A stretch of DNA of 64,000 nucleotides from Streptomyces typhae (GCF_009755605.1 NZ_WPNZ01000002.1:110184-174183); one strand, 5' to 3'. Shown: positions 14,901 through 23,875, counted from the stretch's first letter. Made by a program: numbers and translations. The notes: generated by a model from the sequence alone, not told the origin.

Positions 14901-16449
14901 GCCGTACCCGCAGCCGCTCCCCGAGCGGCAGCCCGGCCGCCCCGCCGCCCTCGATCCGGGCGACGACGGCCGGATCGGCCACCTGCACGGTGCCGACGTC
15001 CGGTGTCCGCTCCCGTACGTCCACGACGACACCGTCGAAGATCTCCCCCACCCGGTCCTTCAGGAGTGCCGCCTCGACGATGTCCACGCACGCGCGCTCC
15101 ACGGAGTTGGCGCGCCGGGTGCCCTCGGCCATCTCCCGGGGCAGGCCGGGCAGCGCCGCGAGCACCCACTCCGGGGGCGGTGCGTCCGCGCACGCGGCCA
15201 GGCACAGCTCGGCGGCGTAGCGGTCCACGAGCCGGCGCAGCGGTGCCGTGCAGTGCGCGTAGGGCGCGGCCACGGCGGCGTGCGTCGTCAGCTCCGGCAC
15301 CTCGCCGCCGCTGAACGCCGTGTACCCGGCGCCGCGCAGCAGCGTCGTGCACTCCTGGAGGAACGCGGCCTGGTGCGGCTCGCGCGGGTCGAGGGAGCGG
15401 ATGAGCCGCGCGTACGGGACGTGGTGCGGCCAGTCGATGCCGAGGGCCTTCGCGGTGTGGCGCAGGCGGCGGACCGCGCCGTCGGGGGCGGTGGGCAGCG
15501 TCCGCAGGATCCCGGCGCCGGAGGCGATCATCAGCTCGGCGGCGGCCATGCCGGTCAGGAGGGAGATCTGGGCGTTCCAGCCGTCGGCGGGGAGGGGGGC
15601 GCGGAAGGACAGTTCGTAGGTGCCGTGTGTGCTGTGTGTGCTGTGTGTGCTGTGTGTGTCATGTGTGCCGTGCGTGGCGTGCATGGTGTGTGTGTCATGT
15701 GTGCCGCGCGTGGTGTGCGTGCCCTGCGGGCCGTGCGTGTCGTAGGTGCTCTGCGGGCCGTGCGCCCCGCCCGGGGAGGGGTGCTCCGTCACCTCCTGCT
15801 CGGGCACGTTCAGCGAGATGCCGCCGCGCTCGACCTCCAGTCGCTCGCGCAGCCGCCCCACCTCGGCGAGCAGCGCCACCGGCTCCTCGGCGGTGCCCGC
15901 GTCGATGGCGGACTGGACGCTCCCGTAGTCGAGTTTGGCGCGGCTGCGCACCAGGGCCCGGCGCACGTCGGTGCTCAGGGTGCGACCGTCCGCGTCCAGG
16001 TCGATCGTCCACAGCGCGGCGGGGCAGGTCTGGCCGGGGAGCAGGCTCGCCGCGCCCTCGCTGAGCACGGTGGGGTGCAGGGGGACCTTCCCGTCGGGGA
16101 AGTAGAGGGTGGTGACGCGGCGGTGGGCCTCGGCGTCGAGCGCCCCCGAAGGGGTGACGTACGCGGCCACGTCCGCGATCGCGTACCGCACCCGGAAGCC
16201 GCCGCCCGAGCGCCGCGACAGGTGCATCGCCTGGTCGAGGTCGACCGAGGACGGCGGGTCCACGGTGAACAGGGGGATGCCGGTGGCGTCCTCGTCCGGC
16301 AGGCGCGGGGCCGCCGCGGCGCGCTCTGCCTCGGCGCGGGCCTCGGCGGTGAAGCCCTGCGGGACGTCGAGGCGGGCCCGCAGGTCGCGCAGCGCGGCCC
16401 GTAGCGGTGCTTCGGCTGCGCCGGTGACGTGGAGTTGGCGGCGGGGCAT
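14851..16449 (-). CDS. RNB-domain ribonuclease (RNase II/R family) with His/Thr-rich insertion
   Basis: The 532-residue protein carries the RNB catalytic domain: FTVDPPSSVDLDQAM near residue 65 supplies the metal-binding Asp residues. The core runs through FPDGKVPLHP, and near the C-terminus YAHCTAPLRRLVDRY is the conserved block found in RNase R and II. There are no cold-shock or S1 domains of the usual length. A roughly 50-residue insertion at about 226-277, made of THD/THS/THG repeats, interrupts the domain and is encoded by a GTGT-rich microsatellite. ATG 16449 gives the conserved start MPRRQLHVTG. Confidence 0.85.
   Translation of the reverse strand: MPRRQLHVTGAAEAPLRAALRDLRARLDVPQGFTAEARAEAERAAAAPRLPDEDATGIPLFTVDPPSSVDLDQAMHLSRRSGGGFRVRYAIADVAAYVTPSGALDAEAHRRVTTLYFPDGKVPLHPTVLSEGAASLLPGQTCPAALWTIDLDADGRTLSTDVRRALVRSRAKLDYGSVQSAIDAGTAEEPVALLAEVGRLRERLEVERGGISLNVPEQEVTEHPSPGGAHGPQSTYDTHGPQGTHTTRGTHDTHTMHATHGTHDTHSTHSTHSTHGTYELSFRAPLPADGWNAQISLLTGMAAAELMIASGAGILRTLPTAPDGAVRRLRHTAKALGIDWPHHVPYARLIRSLDPREPHQAAFLQECTTLLRGAGYTAFSGGEVPELTTHAAVAAPYAHCTAPLRRLVDRYAAELCLAACADAPPPEWVLAALPGLPREMAEGTRRANSVERACVDIVEAALLKDRVGEIFDGVVVDVRERTPDVGTVQVADPAVVARIEGGGAAGLPLGERLRVRLTQADPGRAQVLFAPA
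15620..15770 (-). repeat. GTGT-rich microsatellite inside the RNB gene
   Basis: Nine-base units such as GTGTGTGCT are repeated several times from 15626, followed by degenerate GTG/CAT-containing units. In frame they give Thr-His-x tripeptides. Units are multiples of three, so length changes would keep the frame. Confidence 0.85.
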
Positions 16450-16870
16450 GCACCGAGCGTAGGTCGGGGGCGCGGGGTCGGCACGCCGTGCCCTTCGGCC
16501 GACGGGCCCGGCCATGCCCTTCGGCTGCCATGCCCTCGGCTGCCGTGCCCTTCGGCTGCCGTCCGGTCGCTGCCGTCCCCGTCGCTGCCGTCCTGCGCTC
16601 GGTGCCGTGTCGCTCGGTGCCGTGTCGGTCGCTGCCCTCCCCGTCACTGCCGTCCCCGTCCGTCCTGCGCTGTGCCGCGCGCTGCCGTCCCGTCCTCCGC
16701 TGTGCCGCTCGGCGCTGTGTCCTCGGCTGTCGTGCCGCTCGTCGCTGTGCCCGTTCGTCGCCGTACCCTTTCGCGGGGGCCGCGTCCACGTCCGCGTCCC
16801 CTTCCTCTGTTGTTTTCCTCTTCCTCTGTTGTTTTCCTCTGTCGTTTCGAACGAAATCGGAGCAGTGATC
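16450..16870. other. Low-complexity intergenic region
   Basis: The roughly 420 bases between the divergent RNB and yaaA genes consist largely of degenerate CGCTGCCGTCC/CTCGGTGCCGTG units (16480-16760) and then direct copies of CCTCTGTTGTTTTCCTCT (about 16800-16845). No gene was found. The stretch next to yaaA is less GC-rich and probably holds its promoter. Confidence 0.6.
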
Positions 16871-17671
16871 GTGCTCGTCCTGTTGCCGCCGTCAGAAGGC
16901 AAGGCCCCGTCCGGGAGGGGGGCGCCTCTGAAGCCGGAGTCGCTGTCCCTGCCGGGGCTCGCCGAGGCACGGGCCGCCGTCCTCGACGAACTGGTTGAGC
17001 TGTGCGCCGCCGACGAGGACAAGGCGCGCGAGGTCCTCGGGCTCAGCGAGGGGCTGCGAGGCGAGGTCGCGAAGAACGCCGGGCTGCGGACCGCGGGGGC
17101 GCGGCCCGCCGGTGAGATCTACACGGGTGTGCTGTACGACGCCCTCGACCTGGCCTCGCTCGACACGGCCGCCCGGCGCCGGGCCGCACGCTCGCTGCTC
17201 GTCTTCTCCGGGCTCTGGGGGGCGGTGGGGGTGGCGGACCGGATTCCGTCGTACCGCTGCTCGATGGGCGTGAAACTGCCAGGGCTCGGGGCGCTCGGGG
17301 CGTACTGGCGGGGGCCCATGGCGTCCGTGCTGCCCGCTGCCGCCGGGGACGGGCTCGTCCTCGACCTGCGATCCTCCGCGTACGCCGCCGCGTGGCGGCC
17401 CAAGGGGGAGGTCGCGGAGCGGACCGCCACCGTGCGGGTGCTGCATGCGCAGGTCGTGGACGGGGTGGAGCGGCGGTCCGTCGTGTCGCACTTCAACAAG
17501 GCGACCAAGGGGCGGATCGTGCGGTCCCTCCTCACCTCCGGTGCGGTGCCCTCGGGGCCCGCCGAGCTTGTCTCCGCTCTGCGGGATCTCGGGTACGTGG
17601 TCGAGGCGGAGGAGCCCTCCCGGGCGGGGCGGGGTTGGGCTCTCGATGTGGTGGTGCGGGAGATTCACTGA
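16871..17671 (+). CDS. yaaA: YaaA-family peroxide-stress protein
   Basis: The 266-residue protein has the YaaA hallmark N-terminus LVLLPPSEGKA, a middle SLLVFSGLWGAVGVADRIPSYRCSMG segment, and SVVSHFNKATKGRIVR near the C-terminus. In Escherichia coli YaaA lowers intracellular iron under H2O2 stress and binds DNA. GTG 16871 has GGAG eight bases upstream; GTG 16865 is less well placed. The gene stands alone and is followed by dispersed repeats. Confidence 0.9.
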   Translation: MLVLLPPSEGKAPSGRGAPLKPESLSLPGLAEARAAVLDELVELCAADEDKAREVLGLSEGLRGEVAKNAGLRTAGARPAGEIYTGVLYDALDLASLDTAARRRAARSLLVFSGLWGAVGVADRIPSYRCSMGVKLPGLGALGAYWRGPMASVLPAAAGDGLVLDLRSSAYAAAWRPKGEVAERTATVRVLHAQVVDGVERRSVVSHFNKATKGRIVRSLLTSGAVPSGPAELVSALRDLGYVVEAEEPSRAGRGWALDVVVREIH

Positions 17672-18176
17672 GCGGGGGCCCGGGGGTGGGTGGGTGCCCT
17701 CGCGGGGCGCCCCAGGCCCGCCCCTTTCCCGTAACCAGGGGCGCTGCGCCCCCTGGACCCCAGCTCTTGTCGGCGCTCCGCGCCTCGTCCTCAAACGCCG
17801 GACGGGCTGAAATCGCGCTGCGCGCTCGTCCTCAATCGCCGGACAGGCTGATAGGTCGCCGCAGCAGGCTGGAAGATCGCCGCAGCAGACTCAAACGGTG
17901 CCGCACCGGCGAGAAATTGAGCCCGTCCGGCGATTGAGGACGAGCGCGCAAGCGCGATGAAGGGGCGGGCGGGTGGGGAAGAGAGCCTGTCCGGCGATTG
18001 AGGACAAGCGCGGCAGCGCGGGGGAAGGGGCGGACGGGAGGGCGGGAGGGCGGGAGGGGAAGAAAAGCCCTTCCGGCCTCGGGGAGGGGACGGGTCGGCC
18101 GCGGGTCGCGGACAGGGCGTTGCAGAGTGCGCAACGGGCTTTGCGCAGCATGCGTGCCCCGGGGCACGATGACCGC
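17672..18176. other. Intergenic region with four copies of a dispersed repeat
   Basis: No gene is seen in these 505 bases. Two forward copies (17785-17810, 17824-17851) and two inverted copies (17921-17948, 17984-18011) of a 27-bp element (core CGCCGGACGGGCTGA) can fold into long hairpins. A GGGAGGGC microrepeat follows at about 18030-18060. The element recurs at 29.5 kb and 57.2 kb. Confidence 0.75.
18128..18147. promoter_or_regulatory. Candidate operator upstream of KDPG aldolase
   Basis: TGCGCAA (18128-18134) and TTGCGCA (18141-18147) are a perfect dyad with a six-base spacer, 30 bases before the aldolase ATG. This geometry fits an IclR- or GntR-type repressor site overlapping the promoter; no such regulator is in the window. 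Confidence 0.5.
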
Positions 18177-18812
18177 ATGAACCCCGCTGCCGCCGCCAAG
18201 GCCTCCGTGCTGGATCTCGCCCCGGTCGTCCCCGTGGTCGTCATCGACGACCCGGCAGACGCGCTGCCGCTGGCCCGCGCCCTCGTGGCAGGCGGCCTGC
18301 CCGCGATCGAGGTGACGCTGCGGACCCCCGTCGCCCTGGACGCGATCCGGGCCATCGCCGACGGCGTGCCGGACGCGGTCGTGGGCGCCGGGACGGTGAT
18401 CTCGGCGGCGAACGTCGCGGACGCGGTCGACGCGGGGGCCCGTTTCCTCGTCAGTCCGGGCTGGACGCCCACGCTGCTCGACGCGATGAAGGCGTCCGGG
18501 GTGCCGTTCCTGCCGGGGGTCTCCACCACCTCGGAGGTCGTGGCGCTCCTTGAGCAGGGTGTCGACGAGATGAAGTTCTTCCCGGCGGAGGCGGCCGGGG
18601 GCACCGCCTATCTGAAGTCCCTCGCGGGCCCGCTCCCGCAGGCCCGGTTCTGCCCCACCGGCGGTGTCACCCCCGCCTCCGCGCCCGCCTACCTCGCCCT
18701 GCGCAACGTCGGCTGCGTCGGCGGCAGCTGGATGCTTCCGGGCGACGCGGTCGCCGCGAAGGACTGGACGCGGGTGGAGTCCCTGGCCCGCGAGGCCGCG
18801 GCACTGCGCTGA
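18177..18812 (+). CDS. eda: KDPG/KHG aldolase (2-dehydro-3-deoxy-phosphogluconate aldolase)
   Basis: The 211-residue (alpha/beta)8 class I aldolase cleaves 2-keto-3-deoxy-6-phosphogluconate to pyruvate and glyceraldehyde-3-phosphate. Visible residues are IEVTLRT (catalytic Glu), GAGTV, PGVSTTSEV, MKFFPAE (Schiff-base Lys) and CPTGGV (phosphate loop). ATG 18177 gives the usual length but has no clear ribosome site. No Entner-Doudoroff partner genes are adjacent, so it may serve uronate or sugar-acid catabolism. Confidence 0.92.
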   Translation: MNPAAAAKASVLDLAPVVPVVVIDDPADALPLARALVAGGLPAIEVTLRTPVALDAIRAIADGVPDAVVGAGTVISAANVADAVDAGARFLVSPGWTPTLLDAMKASGVPFLPGVSTTSEVVALLEQGVDEMKFFPAEAAGGTAYLKSLAGPLPQARFCPTGGVTPASAPAYLALRNVGCVGGSWMLPGDAVAAKDWTRVESLAREAAALR

Positions 18813-18858
18813 GCCAAGCCAAGCCATGCCATGCCATGCCGAGCCGCCGGGGGGCGCG

Positions 18859-20388
18859 TCAGCGCAGGTGCGCCGTCTCGTTGAGGAGGCGCACGCTCGC
18901 GTTGCCGTCCGCGTAGTACGCCACCGCCGACAGCGACGCCGCCGCCAGCTCCATGCGGAACAGCGCCTCGGGGGGCGCGCCGAGGGCGAGCCGGACGAGG
19001 GTCTTGATGGGCGTGACGTGCGTGACGAGCAGCACCGTACGGCCCGCGCAGTCGGTCAGGAGCTTGTCGCGGGCCGCCGCCACCCGGGCGCTGACCTCGG
19101 CGAAGGACTCGCCGCCGGGCGGTGCCGCGTCCGGTGACGCCAGCCAGGCGTTCAGCTCGTCGGGCTGCCGCTCCCGCACCTCCGCGAACGTGAGCCCCTC
19201 CCAGGCGCCGAAGTCCGTCTCCCGCAGCCCCTCTTCGATCCGTACGTCGACACCGAGCCGGGCGGCCACGGTGCGGGCGGTCTCCTGGCAGCGCAGCAGC
19301 GGCGAGGACACCACGGCCTGCACGGTGCCGCGCGCGGCCAGGGCGGCCGCCACCCGCACGGCCTGTTCCCTGCCGATGTCGGAGAGGGACGGGTTGCTGC
19401 CGCCGCTGCCGGAGAAGCGCTTCTGGGGGGTGAGCGGGGTCTCGCCGTGCCGCAGCAGCACGAAGGTGGCGGGCGCACCGAGGTCGGCGGGCGCGGCCCA
19501 TCCCACGGGCGGTGCGGCCACCGCGGCCTCAGCCCCGGTACCGGGGCCCGTGCCCGTGCCGACGCCGGTCACCGGATGACCCGCCACCGCCACTGACCGC
19601 GCCGCCCTCACATCAGCCGCGTCCGCCGCGTCAACGACACCAGCAACAGCACCAGCAACAGCACCGGCAGCACCCGCCGCGTCGACCGCATCCACCGCAT
19701 CCACCGAGTCCGCCGAGTCCGCCGACACCGTCTCGCGGGCATCGACACCTGCCCCGTACACGGTCGCCGTGTCCCCCGCCCCGGCCCTGGCCTCCGAGAA
19801 CTTCCCTCCCGCCCCCGCAAGCGCAGCCCGCGCCCGCGCCGCGCCCGCCGCCGCATCCCCCGGCGGGCCCCCCGGCTCGACCCCGAGAGCACCGAGGGCA
19901 CCGGAGGCACCTGAGGCGGCGGGAGTCCGGGCGGGGCGGTCGAGGTCGGCCGTGGACGCCGACGGGGACCACTGCTCGCCGCGCTTGCCGGCGTCCATCG
20001 CCTCGTTGGCGAGGCGGTCCGCGTGGCTGTTCTGCGCGCGGGGGATCCACTCGTACGTCACCCGGCCGGGCGGGAAGACCCGCGCGGCCGCCGCGGCGAG
20101 CGGCTTCATGTCGGGGTGCTTGATCTTCCAGCGGCCCGACATCTGCTCGACGACCAGCTTGGAGTCCATGCGCACGTGCACGCGGGCCGTCGGGTCGAGG
20201 CCGTGGGCGGCGCCGAGGCCCGCGACGAGGCCCTTGTACTCGGCGACGTTGTTGGTGGCGACGCCGATGTACTCGGCGGCCTCCGCCAGGGTCTCCCCGG
20301 TCGCCGGGTCGATGACGACGGCGCCGTAGCCGGCGGGGCCCGGGTTGCCCCGGGAGCCGCCGTCGGCCTCGACGATGAACTCCCGCAC
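18859..20388 (-). CDS. Bifunctional RNase HI / CobC-like acid phosphatase
   Basis: The 509-residue fusion is known from actinobacteria (Rv2228c type). Residues 1-140 form an RNase HI domain (EADGGSRGNPG with the first Asp, NVAEYKGL with Glu, MDSKLV with Asp, SHADRLAN with the last Asp). Residues 310-505 form a histidine phosphatase (LLRHGET, later VTHVTPIK) related to alpha-ribazole phosphatase of cobalamin synthesis. The roughly 150-residue linker is unusually long and built of Ala/Asp/Val/Gly runs. GTG 20388 is the start. It is adjacent to the zinc-ribbon and Nif3 genes on the same strand. Confidence 0.93.
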   Translation of the reverse strand: MREFIVEADGGSRGNPGPAGYGAVVIDPATGETLAEAAEYIGVATNNVAEYKGLVAGLGAAHGLDPTARVHVRMDSKLVVEQMSGRWKIKHPDMKPLAAAAARVFPPGRVTYEWIPRAQNSHADRLANEAMDAGKRGEQWSPSASTADLDRPARTPAASGASGALGALGVEPGGPPGDAAAGAARARAALAGAGGKFSEARAGAGDTATVYGAGVDARETVSADSADSVDAVDAVDAAGAAGAVAGAVAGVVDAADAADVRAARSVAVAGHPVTGVGTGTGPGTGAEAAVAAPPVGWAAPADLGAPATFVLLRHGETPLTPQKRFSGSGGSNPSLSDIGREQAVRVAAALAARGTVQAVVSSPLLRCQETARTVAARLGVDVRIEEGLRETDFGAWEGLTFAEVRERQPDELNAWLASPDAAPPGGESFAEVSARVAAARDKLLTDCAGRTVLLVTHVTPIKTLVRLALGAPPEALFRMELAAASLSAVAYYADGNASVRLLNETAHLR

Positions 20389-20400
20389 CGCTGCCGCCCC

Positions 20401-21144
20401 TTACAGGCCGGACTCGGAGGTGCGCACCAGGATGCGGCGGCAGTTCTCGCAGCGCACCACCGTGTCGGGGGACGCGGCCTTGACCTCGTTCACCTCGGTG
20501 ATGTTCAGCTCCAGGCGGCAGCCCTCACAGCGCCGCTGGTAGAGCTTGGCCGCGCCGACGCCGCCCTGCTGCTGGCGCAGCTTGTCATACAGCTTGAGCA
20601 GGTCGGCGGGGATGGACCCGGCGACGACCTCGCGCTCCTTGGTGACGGTCCCGGCCTCGCGGTCGAGGTCGGCGGTGGCGGCGTCACGGCGGCCCGTCGC
20701 GTCGTCGATCTTCGACTGGACGGAGCCGACGCGCTCGGTCAGCTCGTTCACGCGCTCCTGCGCGGACTCGCGGCGCTCCATGACCTCCAGGACGACGTCC
20801 TCCAGGTCGCCCTGGCGCCGGGCCAGGGAGGCGATCTCCTTCTGGAGGTTCTCCAGGTCCTTCGGGGAGGTGATCGCACCGGAGTCCAGGCGCTTCTGGT
20901 CGCGGGCGGCGCGCTGGCGCACCTGGTCCACGTCCTGCTCCGCCTTGGTCTGCTCGCGGGCGCAGTCGCTCTCCTCGGTCTGCGCGGCGACGAGCAGGTC
21001 GCGCAGCTGCGTGAGGTCCTTGGTGAGCGACTCGATCTCGGCGTGCTCGGGCAGCGACTTGCGCTTGTGCGCGAGCTGCGCGAGGCGGAGGTCCAGGTCC
21101 TGGAGGTCGAGAAGGCGGATCTGGTCGGCGGGCGCGGCGTTCAG
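20401..21144 (-). CDS. Zinc-ribbon coiled-coil protein (C4-type), probable CTG start
   Basis: The protein has about 247 residues. A long coiled coil (residues 10-170; for example LENLQKEIASLARRQGDLED) ends in a C4 zinc ribbon, CEGC then CENC, near the C-terminus. The family is conserved in actinobacteria and is annotated as putative nucleic-acid-binding. Homologues as I remember them begin MNAAPADQIRLL. Here the corresponding codon is CTG (21144), a TGA lies seven codons upstream in frame, and no ATG, GTG or TTG occurs before GTG 20931, which would delete 71 residues. CTG overlaps the Nif3 stop as CTGA, mirroring the usual ATGA/GTGA coupling. Confidence 0.8.
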   Translation of the reverse strand: MNAAPADQIRLLDLQDLDLRLAQLAHKRKSLPEHAEIESLTKDLTQLRDLLVAAQTEESDCAREQTKAEQDVDQVRQRAARDQKRLDSGAITSPKDLENLQKEIASLARRQGDLEDVVLEVMERRESAQERVNELTERVGSVQSKIDDATGRRDAATADLDREAGTVTKEREVVAGSIPADLLKLYDKLRQQQGGVGAAKLYQRRCEGCRLELNITEVNEVKAASPDTVVRCENCRRILVRTSESGL

Positions 21145-22046
21145 TTGGGGGCTCCAAGGGAATCAGTAGGGGCGGAAGGGGCGCTCGCTGCGGAGGTGGC
21201 GTCGGCAGCCGGGTGCGCGGAGGACGACGCCGCGTGGGCGGTCCAGGGATCGGTGACCGTCTTCGAGACGTGGACGCGAAGGCCCCATCCGTGCCGGTCG
21301 GAGATCTCGTCGAGCTGCGCGGCCGCCAGCTCGCACCAGGGCCACTCGGTGGCCCAGTGCGCGGCGTCGAGCAGCGCGAGCGGTGCCTCGGCGCGGGCCT
21401 CCGACGCCGGGTGGTGGCGCAGGTCAGCGGTGAGGAAGGCGTCGACGCCCGCGGCGCGCACGGCGTCGAAGAGGCTGTCGCCGGAGCCGCCGCTGACGGC
21501 GACGGTCCGGATCGTCCGCCCGGGGTCGCCCGCGACCCGGATGCCCTGCGCGGTGGCGGGCAGCCGCTCCGCGGCGCGCTCGGCGAACTCGGCGAGGGTC
21601 AGCGGGTGTTCGAGCTCGCAGATCCGGCCGAGGCCGCGGCGGCCTGCGGAGTCGGTCGTATCCGGTACGAGGGGGCGTACGACGCGGATGTCGAGGGCGC
21701 CCGCGAGGGCGTCGCTGACCCCCGGGTCGGCGGTGTCGGCGTTGGTGTGCGCGACGTGCAGGGCGATGTCGTTCTTGATCAGGTCGTGCACGACCCGGCC
21801 CTTGACCGTGGACGCGGCGACCGTCGTCGTCCCGCGCAGATAGAGCGGGTGGTGCGTGACCAGCAGGTCCGCGCCGATCCGCACCGCCTCGTCGACGATC
21901 TCCTGGACGGGGTCGACGGCGAACAGGACCCGGGAGACCTCGGCCTCGGGGGCGCCGCACACCGTGCCGACGGCGTCCCACTGCTCGGCCCGGTCCGGGG
22001 GCCACAGGGCGTCGAGGGCGGCGATGACTTCAGACAGACGGGGCAC
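21141..22046 (-). CDS. Nif3-like dinuclear metal-centre protein
   Basis: The 301-residue protein carries Nif3/YbgI family metal ligands: VTHHPLYLRG near residue 64, HTNAD about 30 residues later, and the C-terminal ADLRHHPASEA and DAAHWATEW. Members form hexamers with a dimetal site and may act as GTP cyclohydrolase-like or metal-handling enzymes; the substrate is unsettled. GTG 22046 is the start. The last 30 residues are Ser/Ala-rich. The stop is shared with the CTG start of the zinc-ribbon gene. Confidence 0.9.
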   Translation of the reverse strand: MPRLSEVIAALDALWPPDRAEQWDAVGTVCGAPEAEVSRVLFAVDPVQEIVDEAVRIGADLLVTHHPLYLRGTTTVAASTVKGRVVHDLIKNDIALHVAHTNADTADPGVSDALAGALDIRVVRPLVPDTTDSAGRRGLGRICELEHPLTLAEFAERAAERLPATAQGIRVAGDPGRTIRTVAVSGGSGDSLFDAVRAAGVDAFLTADLRHHPASEARAEAPLALLDAAHWATEWPWCELAAAQLDEISDRHGWGLRVHVSKTVTDPWTAHAASSSAHPAADATSAASAPSAPTDSLGAPN

Positions 22047-22432
22047 GGGGAAAGGCTACCTTCCCGCCGTCCCCCTGGACCCCTGGGTGACGGACAGCGA
22101 CGGGCCGCTGACGAGCGGCTACGTCCGCGTCGGCGAGAGTCCCAGCCCCTCCGGCGGCTCAGGAGCGGGGTCCGGCGCGGAGCCCCGGGGCCGGGAAGCG
22201 GAGCCCCGGGGCCGGGAAGCGGAGCCCCGGGGCCGGGAAGGGGCCGGTCCGGGGCCGGGAAGGGGCAGGTCCGGGGGCGCCGCGTGAGCGACGCCCACCC
22301 GCACCCACCAGCACACCCACCCCCCGCCCCTCAGGCGAATCGTCACTTCGCCACACATACGCGTGAAGGGCGCGGCCGACGAGCCACGCCGTCGCGGCGG
22401 AAAACTAACGTCGCCGACGGAGGTGACCCCAG
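22047..22432. other. Intergenic region with triple 21-bp repeat
   Basis: The 386 bases between Nif3 and the next gene contain three exact tandem copies of a 21-bp unit (22178-22198, 22199-22219, 22220-22240; core GAGCCCCGGGGCCGGGA). No credible gene was found. The last 40 bases probably hold the promoter of the gene at 22433. Confidence 0.7.
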
Positions 22433-23635
22433 ATGACAGCCCCTGTGGCCGAGCCATCGATCCCCGCGCCCCCGGCCCGGGGCCCCGCTCCCGGCCCGGA
22501 GCCCGCCGCTCCCCCGGCCATCACCGCCGACGGCACCTACGCGGCCCGGCTCGCGCAGCGCGACGGCTGCTGGTTCCCCGAGCGCTGGACCCTGGACTCC
22601 GCCGAGCCGTACGCGGTGCCGCTGCCCGCGCACCAGCCCGAGGAGCCCGGGACCCGGGTCCTCCCGATGGCCGACGGCCGGGTGCTCGTGCACCGCCGGG
22701 CGGCGGGGCGGCATCTGTTCTCGCTGGTCTACCCGACCGGGCCGGGCACCGGTGAACTGCCGCTCGGCGGCGTCGAGTTCGCTCAGGACGCGGGGGACGA
22801 GCTGTCCCTGCTGCCGCCCGCGCCGCACGGCGCCTACGCCTACGCCCTGGCGGCGGGGGCGCGCTCCACGTCCGTGTGGCTGGTGGCGGGCGGCTCGTTC
22901 GGGCCCGAGCACCTCGCGGAGATCCCCGGGCGCTGCACCGGCGGCGTCTGGCTGGACCGCGCCAACCGCATGCTGGCGCTCGACCGCGATCTCGACGGCC
23001 GCACCAAGACCGTGGCGGTGGACCTGGAGCGGGGCGGCGAGGTGACGCCGCTGCTCCAGATCGCCGCCGACAGCGACGACCGGCTGCTGCTGGCCGACGC
23101 CGACAGCGGCCTGGTCCTCGTCCGCTCCGACGCCCCCGGCGAGACCCGGCTCGGCTGGGGGGTCCTCGGCAGTACACGGCCCGTGCGCTTCCCCGCGTGT
23201 CTGCGGCTCCCCGGGCGCGAGGTGACACCGTTCGCGATCCAGCCGGGGCGGACGCTGCTGCCGGAGAGCTGCGCGGTCGCCCTGCGCGTGGACGACGGCT
23301 CGGGCGCCTCGGCTCCCTGGCTGTACGGCTGGCGGCCCACCGAGCGCCGCGTCCATCAACTGGCCGCCCCCGACGGGTGGTTCGCCGGGTCCGGGCGCTG
23401 CACGCCGCAAGGTGTACTCGAGTTGCCGTACGTGACCGGGAGCGTGCCCTGCGGGATGGCCCGGGTCGAGGTTCCCGCCCCCGGGGGCGCGGGGCGCGAC
23501 ACGCCGGACGCAGCGGTCGCGGGGAGCACCGCGGAGGCATCCGCCGAGGTGGTGGCGGCTGCCGGCACGGTGCGCGCGACGCGCCCCGTGCCCTTGCAGC
23601 AGGCACCCCTCGGCGGGCGCGGCACGGGCGGTTAG
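22433..23635 (+). CDS. Hypothetical protein with beta-propeller-like repeats
   Basis: The 400-residue soluble protein starts at ATG 22433 behind GGAGGTG. After a Pro/Ala-rich N-terminus it shows repeated beta segments ending in short turns (GTRVLPMADGRVLVHR, then TKTVAVDLERGGEVTPLLQI, then DRLLLADADSGLVLVRSD), reminiscent of WD/YVTN-type propellers. No signal peptide, membrane helix or catalytic motif is visible. I do not recognise a named family. Confidence 0.75.
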   Translation: MTAPVAEPSIPAPPARGPAPGPEPAAPPAITADGTYAARLAQRDGCWFPERWTLDSAEPYAVPLPAHQPEEPGTRVLPMADGRVLVHRRAAGRHLFSLVYPTGPGTGELPLGGVEFAQDAGDELSLLPPAPHGAYAYALAAGARSTSVWLVAGGSFGPEHLAEIPGRCTGGVWLDRANRMLALDRDLDGRTKTVAVDLERGGEVTPLLQIAADSDDRLLLADADSGLVLVRSDAPGETRLGWGVLGSTRPVRFPACLRLPGREVTPFAIQPGRTLLPESCAVALRVDDGSGASAPWLYGWRPTERRVHQLAAPDGWFAGSGRCTPQGVLELPYVTGSVPCGMARVEVPAPGGAGRDTPDAAVAGSTAEASAEVVAAAGTVRATRPVPLQQAPLGGRGTGG

Positions 23636-23681
23636 ACTCGCCCGGCTGTACGAACGATCTTTGCTACGGGGTGAGTTTGTG

Positions 23682-23861
23682 ATGACCGAGAATGTGGCCG
23701 CCGAGCCGCGCGAACCGGGTGTGAGGGACCCCCGGGAAGGCCTCGCCTTCTCCGGGAGTGCGAACTGCACCGGGGGCGGGCGGCACCGGGGTCCGGTGGC
23801 GGAGCACGACGAGGAGGCGGCCCCACGGGGGCGTCACCGCCGCCAGCAGGACCAGGGCTGA
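23682..23861 (+). CDS. Possible 59-residue hydrophilic protein
   Basis: ATG 23682 is preceded by GGGGTGAG and followed by a short frame rich in Glu, Arg and Gly (MTENVAAEPREPGV), ending just before a strong hairpin. The lack of hydrophobic residues and of a family makes this only a weak gene call. The terminator right after it is the main support. Confidence 0.35.
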   Translation: MTENVAAEPREPGVRDPREGLAFSGSANCTGGGRHRGPVAEHDEEAAPRGRHRRQQDQG

Positions 23862-23875
23862 ACCGCTTCTTCTCC

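Noticed and set aside
17785..18011. CRISPR-like array from regularly occurring repeats
   Set aside because: Copies are in both orientations, the spacing is irregular, there are no unique spacers of constant length and no cas genes.
22100..22290. Possible small coding frames over the triple 21-bp repeat
   Set aside because: The frames consist only of repeat translation with no ribosome site or family.
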